This document shows, in pieces, positions 31,895 through 42,706 of a DNA stretch of 64,000 nucleotides. Numbering within the stretch: the first letter of the stretch is position 1; each line of letters starts with the position of its first letter. The DNA is from Schizochytrium sp. CCTCC M209059 (taxonomy: Eukaryota > Sar > Bigyra > Thraustochytrida > Thraustochytriidae). A program made the position numbers and the translations under genes. The notes under the pieces are model-generated. The model worked only from the letters and a program-made list of their open reading frames with translations. It did not search any database and was not told the DNA's origin. The stretch spans positions 62,001 to 126,000 of the forward strand of contig KN805370.1 in assembly GCA_000818945.1 (NCBI GenBank), written 5' to 3'.

Positions 31895-32110
31895 TGATAC
31901 AGATTTGTTTGGATAAACAACCAAACAAACAAGCAAGCAAGGCCAAGGAAGGTCAAACCGAAGCGAAATAGCATGCATTCGTTCCGCGCGCATAGACAAG
32001 GCTCTCTCGTCTGTGAGTCCATGTTCTTGGTCAAAAGAAGCTTTGTAAAAAAGAAAGATGATTCTGCACAACTCTGCAGAACAAAGATTGTTATGATACG
32101 AGAAGGCCGT

Positions 32111-33355
32111 CTAGCCGAGGATGAAGGGCTGCCTGCTGAGAGCGCGATCCTGCGCGCGAAGCTCGGCTTTGCGTGCTCGAATATCCTGCACCTCGTTTTG
32201 GATGCGAATAGTGTGAGCTTCTCGCTCCGCCTTTTCCTGCAAGTTACGTGCTCGGTTAATCTCGCTACGACGACGCAGAGGTTCGACGTTGCGACGCGCG
32301 TAGTCTTCATCCGCGACCTTTTTACGCTCCATTGCGTGCAAATGTCTCGACTCAAGCTGTCGGTTGGCCTCATTGCGGCGCGCTTGGCGCTCCTCCGCCC
32401 ATACGGCTTTGTCGTTGGATTTCACGCTGCGAAGTCGAGCATTCTGATCCTCGACAAATGACGCACGCGCCTCGACAGTGGCCTCTCGGACCTCGCGTTC
32501 CTGACGAGCGGCCGCAAGACGCTGTGCGGTGGCTTCTGCACGCTCGCGAATGAGAAATTCCTGGCGAATCTTCTGCTCCTCCTTTTCCTCCACCATCCAG
32601 GCGGCCCGCACCTGCTTTCTCGTTTTGTGCTCTTCTCGAATGGCCTTGGCGCGTCTTTGCTCGGCAACGCGCTCTTTGCGGTGATGCTCTGCGCTCACAC
32701 GAGCTCGCGCCTCGTACTCTTCATAAAACCGCCGTCGCTCAGCAGCTTTTGCCTCTTTTTGCTCCTTCACGAGAGCCGCCTTTTTCCTCGCCGCTTCGAG
32801 GCCTCGCTCCACGGATTGGCGCCGCTCCTCCGCGTTCTCTTTCCTGCGACGTTCACACAGATTTCGCTTATCACGCAAGGCCTGCTCTGCCTCAGCTCGC
32901 GCATTTCGACAGTCCTCGCGCTCCTGCGCACGGTTTTTCGCTGCGATTCGTCTGCTCTGCGCCGCCATCTCCGAGTATGTCGAGTTTCGCACGTCCTGAT
33001 GCATTTTGCTCGTCGAAGCCGTCGAGGCAGCGCGGTGCTGGCGATATTCCTGCGTGCGTCTGATCTGCTCCAGAATCTCGTTCTTTGAGAGGCTACCGAG
33101 CGCGCGCTCGCGAGTGCAGTTCTCTTGGTAACGCTTTTGTCGGACATCCCATGCAGCTCGGACTTTTTGCATTTCTGCATGGCGATCATTGCCCGCCTTT
33201 TGCCACGGCGCTTGCATGTCATACTTTTCTTTGGCAAAGTCCTCTTGCGAGGTCGCCTTGCGCATGCCAAGCTCACTGTCGTCCAGCGTCTGCCACGGCG
33301 GATTCACCTTGGCGCTCGGCGACGCTGGCATGCCTGCCACGTCCGCGTCCTCCAT
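32111..33355 (-). CDS. Coiled-coil protein of unknown function
   Basis: The ATG at 33355 gives 414 residues; upstream in-frame codons reach only a TTG. I do not recognise the family. Residues 1-110 contain two similar Trp motifs, NPPWQTLDD and QAPWQKAGND. Residues about 140-410 form one long charged helix rich in Arg, Glu, Ala and Gln, resembling trichohyalin-like axonemal proteins in composition. The chain ends RALSRQPFILG. No targeting signal, membrane segment or catalytic motif is seen. Its resemblance in style to RIB43A proteins suggests a microtubule or flagellar role, but this is weak inference. Confidence 0.6.
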   Translation of the reverse strand: MEDADVAGMPASPSAKVNPPWQTLDDSELGMRKATSQEDFAKEKYDMQAPWQKAGNDRHAEMQKVRAAWDVRQKRYQENCTRERALGSLSKNEILEQIRRTQEYRQHRAASTASTSKMHQDVRNSTYSEMAAQSRRIAAKNRAQEREDCRNARAEAEQALRDKRNLCERRRKENAEERRQSVERGLEAARKKAALVKEQKEAKAAERRRFYEEYEARARVSAEHHRKERVAEQRRAKAIREEHKTRKQVRAAWMVEEKEEQKIRQEFLIRERAEATAQRLAAARQEREVREATVEARASFVEDQNARLRSVKSNDKAVWAEERQARRNEANRQLESRHLHAMERKKVADEDYARRNVEPLRRRSEINRARNLQEKAEREAHTIRIQNEVQDIRARKAELRAQDRALSRQPFILG

Positions 33356-33938
33356 GCTGCTTTTGCTTGTTCGCTTGTTTGCAGATTGGATCTCTGCAAA
33401 ATTGCAAATCAAAGTCAAACGACGAGCGGGAGGTCGCGCGCCGCTTGATGACTTCCTCGCGCGGATCTTGCTCTACTACGACTGACGCGCGGAGGATGCC
33501 AATCCGTGGCACTAACTGCGCTTGCTCACGCCACGCACTTCCTTCCAGTACACACCTTTCATGTTCTTTTCTTTGTATTTTATCCGTTGAGACAAGTCTG
33601 CGCCGGAGGCGGCGACGTCGCTCCAGGCGGCCGCCCGCCCGCCTAGGACGCTCGGACTCTAATTTGGGCAGTAAGTCATGTTCCGGACCATAGACCTGGC
33701 GGGACCCGGAAGACGGTCGTAGTATGGATGGAGCGCACACTGCACTGCGGTTGTGGGCTGCGCCCGCCATGCGTCCGACCCATGGGTAATGTGGGCCGTG
33801 TTCGTGATCCGATACAGAACTCTGCTGCAGATCTCAGCCACGATTGACCAAGCGTGCGTACCAAAGGAAATCGCTGGCGCACAAAACAAAAGAATGCACA
33901 AAGCCTTTGATTCACGTACGTGAAGCAGGCGACCTCTG
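33356..33938. other. Intergenic, nothing recognised
   Basis: This spans the 5' side of the coiled-coil gene and the 3' side of the next minus-strand gene. No domain, RNA or long repeat is seen. Confidence 0.5.
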
Positions 33939-36296
33939 TCATTGGCCAGCAGCATCTCCGAGAAAGTTGCCTGTCTGAAGCGCCAGGAGCGCCCCTGCCA
34001 TTCGACGTACGATCGCGTCGAGATCCTTGACGTCTTCATCACATAGCGATGAAGAAAAGGAGTCGTTTTGATCTGCAGCGTCGGCCTCTTTATCATCCGC
34101 ACTGTTCGGCGCAACGCCTTTACGAAACCCCGCTCGGGCTTTGGAAAAGTGAAGCAGGTGCTTGACGAGCTTGTCGACCTGTCCATCTGAAACAGGCTCA
34201 TTGACGCGCTCGAGCTCGCAGGTGACGATGTCTTTTGCGAGGTCAGCCGAGTCATCTTTCTTGAGAGCACGGAAATAACATATAGCCTTGCCAACTTTGC
34301 TGCGAAGCACGGGGGCGGAAGGATCTTGCGCTGCGAATTCAGGTACCGCCTCGACAAGTTCAGTTCGCAAACGCTCTTCGGAGATGTCCGGATTGAGATC
34401 TTTAGCCCGCTTCAAAGCATCAGCAAACGCATTGACGCGCAAATTGACCATGGGTAAGTTTGCCATTCTTTTTGCGTGTGGCGAGGCTAACGTCTCATTA
34501 TTTTCTTGAGGGATTACTTTGGCGGAGCCTGCGTTGTCAAGCTCGCTTTTATCTTTGCCATCACTACGATCGTCGTTTGCAGCAGCATTAAGTGCCACAG
34601 CTCGAGCTTCGAGTCGCGCCTTCGTCGCAGCTACATCGACCAGCTTTTCAACTTCATTATGATCTTTCCTTTCCTCCGTGTGCAAAAGATCGTCGAGCGC
34701 CTCGCTTGATGGAGCAACGGCAAGGCGCTTCAGAGGATCCTTCGTCCAGTGCGAGACTGATGCTGAAGTTTTTCCGTACCCAAGCTCGGCGCGAAGGTCT
34801 GGCCAAAATTCAGACTCCATGATGCGTGCCAGCTGCTTGACAGAGATCCCTTTGGCCTGATGAGAGATTACATCTCGAATTGCGGTGAGACTACTTTGGT
34901 CTAATAGCTGGTCGCGCAACAGCAGCAAGATGCTACATGCCAAGGGAATGGCGAGACGCTGAAAACCTACGATGAGGCACTGATCCCACGCAAAAAGACA
35001 AGTCTCGATATGCAGCGTTCCAACGAACAAATGATCAATGGAACGCGCGAGGAGATCAAGAAGACGACTTTGAGAACTCCGCGTCGGACCCGCCACAGGA
35101 TCGCTCTCCGCCTCACTCTTTACGATACGAAGCAAGTGCGTGTGCAGATCCGAGTCTCGGTCACTCAACGTCCGGTCCAAGTCGTCCGCGAACTTGACGC
35201 GCCCAAGACTGTGTTGGGCCGAGGCGCCTTCTACGCTCGAGACCTGAGGCTTGGAAAGCACAGTGACCGCATGCATTGCCTCGACAACTCGAGGAAGGTC
35301 ATTGTACGACTTTGCAAAGACAACGAGAATGGGGACGAGCCAGTAAAATTGCGCGTCGTCAACGCGACCAAAAGCCGATGCTCGATATGAAAGTACCGTC
35401 TTGCCTAGCATGATCAGCGTGCTGCTGTCAGCAATCTCCGGGAACTCGGTCTGAAAGATGCGCTGGCAACGCTCGGTAACCTCCGTATCTGTAGAAGCAA
35501 TGGTGGCCATTCGTCTCACGCTCACACGATTTCGAAAGGCTTCCAAGGCCTCTGTATCTCGGAGATAGACGTCCCAGACCTGCAAGCGCAAGGGGCTTGG
35601 AAGCTGTCGATTGATGAGCATACGCATTGCGGATATTTTGCTTGGTACGAGCGAGAGCATCTCGCTAAGTCCGTATGCAGCGAGCTCCACCATGGCCTCT
35701 GGGCGCGAGGATAGCGCTGCGGCCTCTGCTGATCGCGCCGTGAGACGATTCGTAATACCATTGTCAATCTTTTCCGCTAATGCCTTTTCAAAGCTACGAA
35801 ATACATCTCCCTCGCTAATCGTTTCTTCAATATCATCAAGCATAAGCGCCTTTTCGTCTGCGGACAGATCTCCATAGTAGAGGACCTTGCTCTTTTCGAG
35901 AGCGCGCTGCACGTGTAAATACATTTGGCGAGTAAGTGCCTGCCACTCCACCGAATCATGAAGATCCTGCCGTACATCATTGAGCCATGAGGTGTCATCT
36001 CTTGTATATAGCGAGCGCGAAGGTTTAACGCGGGGTGACCCTGGAAGCCCTCCGTTTGGGGACGGCGAAAGCAGATCTCCTCTTGCCTGGAGCCACTGCG
36101 ACGTGGCTTCCGTCACGGCAGCAGCATCCTTCCCGAGCTGTAAGGAGCTGGTTGACGTCGATATGCCGAGACCTGGCCCGCGTTCTTGCCACGACGGCGT
36201 TGCGAGCGCTCCAGGGCTTCCGCCGCTTTGTCGATCACACGGCCCGTCTAGACCTAGCAACGATCCACTCTGTCCCGCGGCCTCCGGGGGCGCCAT
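33939..36296 (-). CDS. Hypothetical protein, weakly TBC-like helical region
   Basis: The ATG at 36296 gives 785 residues; a TTG 45 bp upstream was not used. Residues 1-110 are Gly/Ser/Pro-rich and disordered. From about 110 to 480 the chain is helical, with LPSPLRLQVWDVYLRD and, near 430-475, HIETCLFAWDQCLIVGFQRL followed by a hydrophobic helix. That arrangement recalls the C-terminal half of a TBC Rab-GAP domain. However, I cannot find the IxxDxxR and YxQ catalytic fingers, so the protein would not be a classical GAP. The C-terminal 300 residues are charged, with helical segments and acidic linkers. Function unknown. Confidence 0.6.
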   Translation of the reverse strand: MAPPEAAGQSGSLLGLDGPCDRQSGGSPGALATPSWQERGPGLGISTSTSSLQLGKDAAAVTEATSQWLQARGDLLSPSPNGGLPGSPRVKPSRSLYTRDDTSWLNDVRQDLHDSVEWQALTRQMYLHVQRALEKSKVLYYGDLSADEKALMLDDIEETISEGDVFRSFEKALAEKIDNGITNRLTARSAEAAALSSRPEAMVELAAYGLSEMLSLVPSKISAMRMLINRQLPSPLRLQVWDVYLRDTEALEAFRNRVSVRRMATIASTDTEVTERCQRIFQTEFPEIADSSTLIMLGKTVLSYRASAFGRVDDAQFYWLVPILVVFAKSYNDLPRVVEAMHAVTVLSKPQVSSVEGASAQHSLGRVKFADDLDRTLSDRDSDLHTHLLRIVKSEAESDPVAGPTRSSQSRLLDLLARSIDHLFVGTLHIETCLFAWDQCLIVGFQRLAIPLACSILLLLRDQLLDQSSLTAIRDVISHQAKGISVKQLARIMESEFWPDLRAELGYGKTSASVSHWTKDPLKRLAVAPSSEALDDLLHTEERKDHNEVEKLVDVAATKARLEARAVALNAAANDDRSDGKDKSELDNAGSAKVIPQENNETLASPHAKRMANLPMVNLRVNAFADALKRAKDLNPDISEERLRTELVEAVPEFAAQDPSAPVLRSKVGKAICYFRALKKDDSADLAKDIVTCELERVNEPVSDGQVDKLVKHLLHFSKARAGFRKGVAPNSADDKEADAADQNDSFSSSLCDEDVKDLDAIVRRMAGALLALQTGNFLGDAAGQ

Positions 36297-36992
36297 AGTC
36301 TCTTTTCGGCACCAGATCTTCTGATAGACGCCCAAGCCCAACTTGGTGCCTGCTCTGCTACTCGTGGCCGTGCTCGTAGCCGTGTCCGTGCTCTAGAGGC
36401 GCCGCACGACCGTCGTCGCCTCGTGGGAGTGGGAGAAGAGCCCACTTGTCCGGTTGGAACCTTTGTAACTTATAGGCTGCTTGCCCGTCGAGGTACTCCA
36501 GGAGCCCGTTGGCTACGGGCCCTTTGCCATGGTTTCCGGCCAGATCAAAGCGTTTTCGGTCAACCTCTCGCTCGCTCGTCGTGTTCGTACTCACAAGCGC
36601 CGACAATGATGAGTGATCAACGAGGAGCAGCCACTTTGAGGGCTAAAACAACAAGACAGACTCGGACTTGGTGGACAGAGGCACGTTCACGGATCCTCCC
36701 TCGAACACGTTTCTTCGTCTACGAGCGCACTGCAAAGAAGGTGACCGCGCATAGGATCTTGGTGGGAACCGCCGCGAAGGAAGGGAGGGGGAGGAAGAGA
36801 GAGACGTCCGCCGATTGAGCCGCCAACACTAGCGGCAAATCAGTAATCGATGGTCGATCTCGGCGCATTCGACCAGAGGTGAGCCTGACTCGGAGCAACG
36901 TAGGCAATCAGTCCAGTCGTTGTGTCTCTTCAGATCGAGCCTCGTCGTCGCTGACTTGCTGATAGAAAGGAGAAAGAAGGGAGAAAGAAGGG
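36297..36992. promoter_or_regulatory. Divergent intergenic region
   Basis: This lies between two divergent starts (minus gene ending at 36296, plus gene beginning at 36993). No gene is supported. A purine-rich GAGAAAGAAGG tract lies within 30 bp of the plus-strand ATG. Confidence 0.4.
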
Positions 36993-39117
36993 ATGCGGGG
37001 GACGCACAAAGTAAAACGTGAGGGGAAACACATTTGCCGACGTTCCTGTCGAGCCGCAATTGTTGCTGCCATATGCAGCGACAGCACCAAATCACTTCAA
37101 GCAGCACTTAGGAAATGCCCTTGCTCTGGGCAGACTGCAGTACTGGAAGCTGCGCATCGCGAGAAGGTAAAAGCCATTGTTGAGATTGCTGCCACTGGAC
37201 TTCGTCTTCAGAGCAGAGACTTCTCCATTATCTGCGAGAGCGCAAGTCTCCGCATTGTGAAGATCGTTCAGCAGGCCTTTGCAATGCACGATGAGGACGT
37301 GGTTGCGAATGGAGTGCTCGCAGCCATTAATGCGGGTTGCGATGATACTGCCAAAGAATTGATTCCGTTCTGTCTTGCAATTTCCAAGAGCCTCGCCACA
37401 ACGCTCACTCGAGCTTGCGTTGCAATGCAGAACGTCAATGTCCTCTGCCATATGCTCGACTGGATCCCGCACGTCCTAAGTGCACGTGATGTTGTACATG
37501 AAGCTGTGCTGGCAGGGTCATGGACCATGCTGCAGTTCGCACTCCAGCACAGCAAGAATCTGAGGCGAGATATTGACGAGGCGATCTCTAGGTGCGCAGA
37601 AGCCGGGCACATCTCGATGCTTGAAAAGCTGGTGGACAAAGACACACGTTATCATCGCAGATTCTCACTGACACTGGCGAGGCTTACGCCCAAAATATAC
37701 GCCCAAAATATACGCCACAAAGTCACTCGAAGCTTGCTTCAAAAAGCTTCTTTTCTTGCCTTCGTGCAAGCATGATCTCGTCCTCATTTGGGCCGCAGAG
37801 AATGAAAAATGGCCATTCTTCGAGGTCACTATTACACTATTGTGGGGATCCAAGGGTTGTTCAGCGATCAAGCTTTACGGAGCAGCTCCGGTCGCAAGAT
37901 TGGCACCGCTTTCAACTCTTTTACTTGTTCTGGAGCGCTGTAGAGTAACCGATGCACAGCTTACTTTCATGCTCCACGAAGCTGCAGCGCGAGGCTCTTA
38001 CAATGTCCCGCACGTACGAGCTCTGCTTGACGCCAATGCAGATCCCGCAGCAAACGGATATGCTCTCGTTGAATTGGCATTGTCGACCACTCGAGGATTG
38101 ACCAAGAATCAATGGGAAGCATTGATCTGGGATGAAGTGAAGAATCGCATTCCAGCCATTGTGCTGCTCCGCATTCTTCCAAACATCCAATGTCTTGAAA
38201 CACTTCGATTGGTGTTGATCGAGAGACGGGACCTTTCCATCAGCGTGGCCGCCAATGAGCTTTTCTTTACGACACTGAGGAAGAGGGAGAGGTATAGCTG
38301 GACCAAACTCAAAGTCCTCGCTGAAATTGCGAACCATCCAAACTTTCTGCCAGAGGTTCTTGGAAGGAACGGAGAAGATCCCCTTACTCATTTCGTTCGA
38401 GCGGGCTTTCCTCCACTTTCAGATCTACCGCCTATCATCGAAGCATTTCGGGGAGCTTCACGCGAGAGGATAATTGGCGCGCTGAAGGAATCACGCGACC
38501 GAACAACAAACGACCTACTCGTTAAGATGATGGGCGGCAAACTAAGCGTCAGCGAGGTGACTTCAATTCTTGAATACAAAGCACCAGGAGAAGACTTGTC
38601 AAACGATAGAGAAGACGTGGAAGAGAGTGTCCTCGCAATACTTGCCACCATTGACCTGGCGCGTTCGCTAATATATTACAGGTCGCATAATTCTGGTGTT
38701 CGGATAACCTCTCTGCTCGCCCTCAAATTCCTCAAATCGCTCTCGCTTTGCATGCGTTGGGGCTCTTACAGAACCATTGACAAGATTCGCGGCATCAAGA
38801 CAACCCGAATGAGCATTGTGAGAGAGATAGCTCTCAGTCCTGTCATGCGTCGAGCCTTGTCTTCCAACAAGTTGATCACAGGAGCTCCAAGGAGACTTCG
38901 AAAACTAGCAAATTCCATTGGAAAGGCGCGACGGCGCATTGTTGTAACCCTCGTCGGCCTTGCTCGTGGTCTTACGGAGAAGTGGCCAGCATTGAGCGAG
39001 ACGCTTGCATTTCGCATCGCGGTGTGCCAGCTGAGCCGCGAGGATTTTGTACACCTAAGCGTCGAAAATGTAGACACTGCTGTCACGCTCATGAGCACGG
39101 TTGCCACAAGAGGATAG
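36993..39117 (+). pseudogene. Ankyrin-like repeat gene broken by a 13-bp tandem duplication
   Basis: From the ATG at 36993 the frame runs to a TGA near 37775; a second frame, open from at least 37681, continues to 39117 without its own ATG. The two join if one copy of a perfect 13-bp direct repeat (37686-37698 and 37699-37711) is disregarded, which would give a continuous reading of about 703 residues. The product shows short paired helices reminiscent of degenerate ankyrin repeats, such as VLAAINAGCDDTAKELIPF and AISRCAEAGHISMLEKLV. There is no signal peptide or membrane segment. The disruption could be a real recent mutation, an allelic difference or an assembly error. Function is not recognised. 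Confidence 0.6.
37686..37711 (+). repeat. Perfect 13-bp tandem duplication inside a coding region
   Basis: Two adjacent copies of ACGCCCAAAATAT. A length of 13 is not a multiple of three, so the extra copy shifts the reading frame of the ankyrin-like gene. Confidence 0.95.
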
Positions 39118-40089
39118 GCATGACACGAAAAGCCTGACGAGAGTTTTAATAGTTCGCAATGATCATGTAGAATGTAAAGGAACGGATTGTGAATCGTAAA
39201 ATGTGAAATGTGAGATCGGGAAAAAGAAATCAAGAGAAGCACTGATTTGCTATTTCTATCTTCAAGAAATTTCTCTCTCTAAAATGGCCATTCATCGAGA
39301 TCTGATCCTTGTGGGGAATGGAAATGGCGTGAAGAGACAACAGCAGCGCCACAAAAGCGGTGAAGTCAATCATGTACCCATCGGAAGTCTCTACAACCCC
39401 ATCTCGCCAGCTACTAGTTTATGCGTGCGATGGTAAGGTACATCTAACAGCGTTTGCAGCACGCGTCAGCCTAGCACGGCCCAAGGGTCTTGTGATCAAC
39501 AAGCTTCCTTCCCACTACATCCTCTAAACGAACCTGTAAGATGGCAAGACCACCAAGCGCCACCACCAGACCAGTTTGCCTCGCCAGAACCGGTTTCACC
39601 CTGGCGATCCTGATGTGTACATGGCAATCGAATTATTTCAACAGCCCCCCAAAACGTTTTCGAAGACAAGACACCCGTCACGCTTCGACGGCTATGATCG
39701 CATGAATGTGCTGCACGACGAACGCCTAAGCTTGGCCTGTGTCTGCTTGGGCGCGGTTCTGCTGAAGCGATGGCGAACTTTTGGTTCACATTTTTGCATG
39801 TAGCGAGTGAGAGCGCGTGAGAGCGCAGGCCTCTGAATTAATAGTTGTCTTCACAGCGTGACCTGGGTCATGGTTAGGTCCTCCAAACGCTCAATCCAGA
39901 CAGACGACATAGCCTAGAGCAAGACAGACAGATTGACAGAGCGAGCGTCGCGGTGCTCGCGGTGCTCGCGCGGGAAGTCCTTACGCGCGTGTGCGCGCGC
40001 GCGCGCACTACGCCGCGCTGCGACCAAGCTCTGAAGAAGCACGCCCGCGTGCGACATTCAGACGTTCGCCCACGTTAAGAGAAAGCACA
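39118..40089. other. Intergenic, promoter side of the J-protein gene
   Basis: No gene is supported. A GCGC-rich alternating tract lies near 39985-40010 and a short AGAC-rich stretch near 39920-39940. Confidence 0.5.
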
Positions 40090-41361
40090 ATGGCGAAGAA
40101 GGTTGATCTGTACGAGGTCTTGGGTGTGGAAAAGGCTGCGACGGCTGCCGAGCTGCGCAAGGCCTATCACCGGCGCGCACTCGTGGTACATCCAGACAAG
40201 GCGGGGAAAAAGCTAGATGATGATGGGGCTGCCTTCAAGGCGCTGACTGAGGCGTACGAGATCCTAAAGGACCCTGCGAAGCGCAAACGCTATGATCGCA
40301 CGGGAATGGTCGAGAGCGACGGCTTCCTGTCTGCATATGAGAGATTTCGGGGCACAGAAGTGACTGAAAAGGACGTAGACTCCTTCCTTGCCAAATTTCG
40401 TCACTCGGAAGCGGAAGAAAAGGACGTCGTCGATTACTGCAAGTCGCACAATGGCGACATGAGCACAATTTTGGCTTCCATCATTGGCTCTGAGGACGGA
40501 GATGCTGAACGATTCCGCACCATGGCTCTCAACGCTGTCGAAGACGGTCGACTTGCTGCAGAAATGAAGAAGTCTATCGAGCAGAGTCAAATTCTGACGG
40601 TTGCTGAGCTCGATGCTGCAGAGGAGGATATTCTCAGCGACGACGAGGACGGAGAAGAGGACGACGATGAGGACTATCACGAAGGTGACGAGGAAGACGA
40701 AGAGGGAGAAGACGGCGAGATGGATGACTTCATTGTCCCAGACGACGAAGACGAGGGTGGAAAGGCTGCCAAAGCCGACGTCGACGAGGACGAGGACGAG
40801 GAGGTAGCAGCAGCAGGAGGAAGTGGCGGAAGCGGCCGAGCGGGATCAAGTGTGATTGGCTTTGAAGTCGGCACTCTTGTTGAAGCGCGATGGCGTCGCG
40901 GGACAAACTGGTACGCAGGCGAAGTGGTGGCCGTGCATGCTCCTGAGCCCGAGAGCGGACAAGACGACGATGAGGAGGAGGACGAGGATGAAGACGGGCC
41001 TCCGGCACTGCCTAGCTACGACATTCTGTATGATGACGACGGGACGACAGAAACCAAGGTACCTGCAAGCCTTGTTCGACTTTCGCGTCAGACGAAACGA
41101 CGCAAGCCGAAACGTCGTCGCGAGGCCAAGGTCGAGGAGAAAGAAGCTGAAAGCGAAACAGCGGCGACGGGCACCAAGCGCGGCAAGCGTAAGGCCAAAG
41201 AATCAAAGTCTGCTCAAGAGAAGAAATCCAAAAAGACAAAAAAGAAGGTTGGACACGACGACGATCTTGGCGACATCGACCCAAGCCTCCTTGCGATGTT
41301 TCGCGACCGCAATGCGTCTCGAAGCAAGAATTTTGCCGCGTTTGCAGCAAAGTACTCTTGA
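40090..41361 (+). CDS. DNAJC9-type J-domain protein with Tudor-like segment
   Basis: The ATG at 40090 gives 423 residues; upstream in-frame sequence has no conserved content. Residues 6-75 are a J domain, DLYEVLGVEKAATAAELRKA, with HPD at 34-36, the motif that stimulates Hsp70 ATPase. Residues about 75-180 follow the DNAJC9 pattern (YDRTG, a helical block and an EEEKD-like region). DNAJC9 is a histone H3-H4 chaperone in animals. After a long acidic stretch comes a Tudor/agenet-like segment, VGTLVEARWRRGTNWYAGEV (about 260-330), then a Lys-rich nuclear-localisation-like region and a conserved-looking end, SRSKNFAAFAAKYS. The Tudor-like part is not in the animal protein as I know it. Confidence 0.85.
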   Translation: MAKKVDLYEVLGVEKAATAAELRKAYHRRALVVHPDKAGKKLDDDGAAFKALTEAYEILKDPAKRKRYDRTGMVESDGFLSAYERFRGTEVTEKDVDSFLAKFRHSEAEEKDVVDYCKSHNGDMSTILASIIGSEDGDAERFRTMALNAVEDGRLAAEMKKSIEQSQILTVAELDAAEEDILSDDEDGEEDDDEDYHEGDEEDEEGEDGEMDDFIVPDDEDEGGKAAKADVDEDEDEEVAAAGGSGGSGRAGSSVIGFEVGTLVEARWRRGTNWYAGEVVAVHAPEPESGQDDDEEEDEDEDGPPALPSYDILYDDDGTTETKVPASLVRLSRQTKRRKPKRRREAKVEEKEAESETAATGTKRGKRKAKESKSAQEKKSKKTKKKVGHDDDLGDIDPSLLAMFRDRNASRSKNFAAFAAKYS

Positions 41362-41435
41362 GAGGTTGTGTAGTCGTTTCCCTTCTTTCTCTCTAAATTT
41401 TGTTACAGTGATAGTAAAGCTACCTGTGCCCTTTT

Positions 41436-42413
41436 TTATTTGAAGCCAAACTTATGCGTGATGAAATGATACAGTAGAGGCGCGAGCGCAAGTCCGAGTA
41501 CAATGTCTTCCGAGTACGTGTTGCGGCGCAATAACATGAAGAAAGCCATGAGAAGCGTCAGAAGCGCCAGTGTAGCGAGAGAAAGGTAATAGGAAGATGT
41601 GCTCCAGGCAAAGATCTCGCGAGCATGACGCTGAAAGGTTTTCCAAATCACAGCAGCTTGGAAGATGCGCCCACTAAAGAGGAGATCGCCACAATTGGCT
41701 TCGACACGCCATGGCATCCTCGTGATGAATATCTCCAACGGCGTTTTGGGTCGTGCATCTGCAGCGCTTGCCTCGAGGCACATTTCCGTGGGCCCAGGCA
41801 GGCTTGTCGTGATGTATGTGGCGAAGCGAAGCGAATGCCCGATCACAAGCATGATAAGGTATGTCTCGAGCAAATCAGTAGCGGTACAGGGAGCTATGCC
41901 ACGAGATTTTTTCTTGCGGGTTCGAGAACTCGCCGTGGCAGCTGCTTTCACTAACAAGCATACGAGCGCTGCCTGTGTGAGCCAATTGCAGGCTTCGCAA
42001 ACCGCAGTTGACCACCATGTTGAGACAAGGGGCAGGTGGTCCATCCCTACGTCGGGGAGTCTTGCAACGTCTGCGGAGGTATCGGCGCGATAGAATGCCA
42101 AATTGCGAAAGACCATCATTCCAAAGTATGCCAGGTACGCCACGCCGCCTACGAGCTGGGGCGCACGTTTTCGCAGGCGCAAGGCTTCTTCGTGGACCCA
42201 GGCGTTTTCAATGGCTGGCTCATCGTTACCTTCGACGTCTTGGCGTACGTCGCTGAGCGCCGCGAGGCCTTGCAGCAGCGGTGCGGCGAGACCGTCGTCG
42301 CCGTCGTCTGCTAGTTCGCCACGCCGCTCGGCCTCGGCCCTCTCGGCCATTTTCGGTTGTTGTTCTCGTTGTTGTTCTTGTGTTTGGTGGTTCGATCTGG
42401 CCACACACATCAT
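41436..42413 (-). CDS. Sphingomyelin-synthase-like (PAP2_C) membrane protein lacking catalytic histidines
   Basis: The start is the ATG at 42413 (325 residues), with a second in-frame ATG at 42350; either could be used. There are about six hydrophobic segments from residue 85 onward. Near residue 240 the CGDLLFSGR motif matches the CGDxxxSGH block of sphingomyelin/ceramide phosphoinositol synthases, and NTYSEDIVLG near 300 matches the HYTxDV block. In both blocks the catalytic His is replaced (SG-R and T-Y-S), while the Asp is kept. The protein has the fold of a sphingolipid synthase but probably cannot form the phospho-histidine intermediate. It may bind or sense lipid, or use different chemistry. 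Confidence 0.75.
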   Translation of the reverse strand: MMCVARSNHQTQEQQREQQPKMAERAEAERRGELADDGDDGLAAPLLQGLAALSDVRQDVEGNDEPAIENAWVHEEALRLRKRAPQLVGGVAYLAYFGMMVFRNLAFYRADTSADVARLPDVGMDHLPLVSTWWSTAVCEACNWLTQAALVCLLVKAAATASSRTRKKKSRGIAPCTATDLLETYLIMLVIGHSLRFATYITTSLPGPTEMCLEASAADARPKTPLEIFITRMPWRVEANCGDLLFSGRIFQAAVIWKTFQRHAREIFAWSTSSYYLSLATLALLTLLMAFFMLLRRNTYSEDIVLGLALAPLLYHFITHKFGFK

Positions 42414-42706
42414 GATGGCAAATAAGAGAAGAGGGGAAACGACACCATGTCAAGACAGGACAGACACGGCATGGACGATGGCAAAGTGACGCGTGCGTAG
42501 GACTGCGCAATTCTAGGCCTTTTGTCGTCGAAATGAAAGGAGCGTTAATAGTGATCACAAAAGTAGTCGTTGTTGATGGGCGTCCGAATTCTGAATGACG
42601 CCAAACAAGTTTCACATTGCAGATTGATCAAGACTCGATGTATTTCGTTGCGGCTAACTGAAAATGGAAGGGTTGATGTAAAATTGTTCTTGCTTGGTGC
42701 GAGCTC

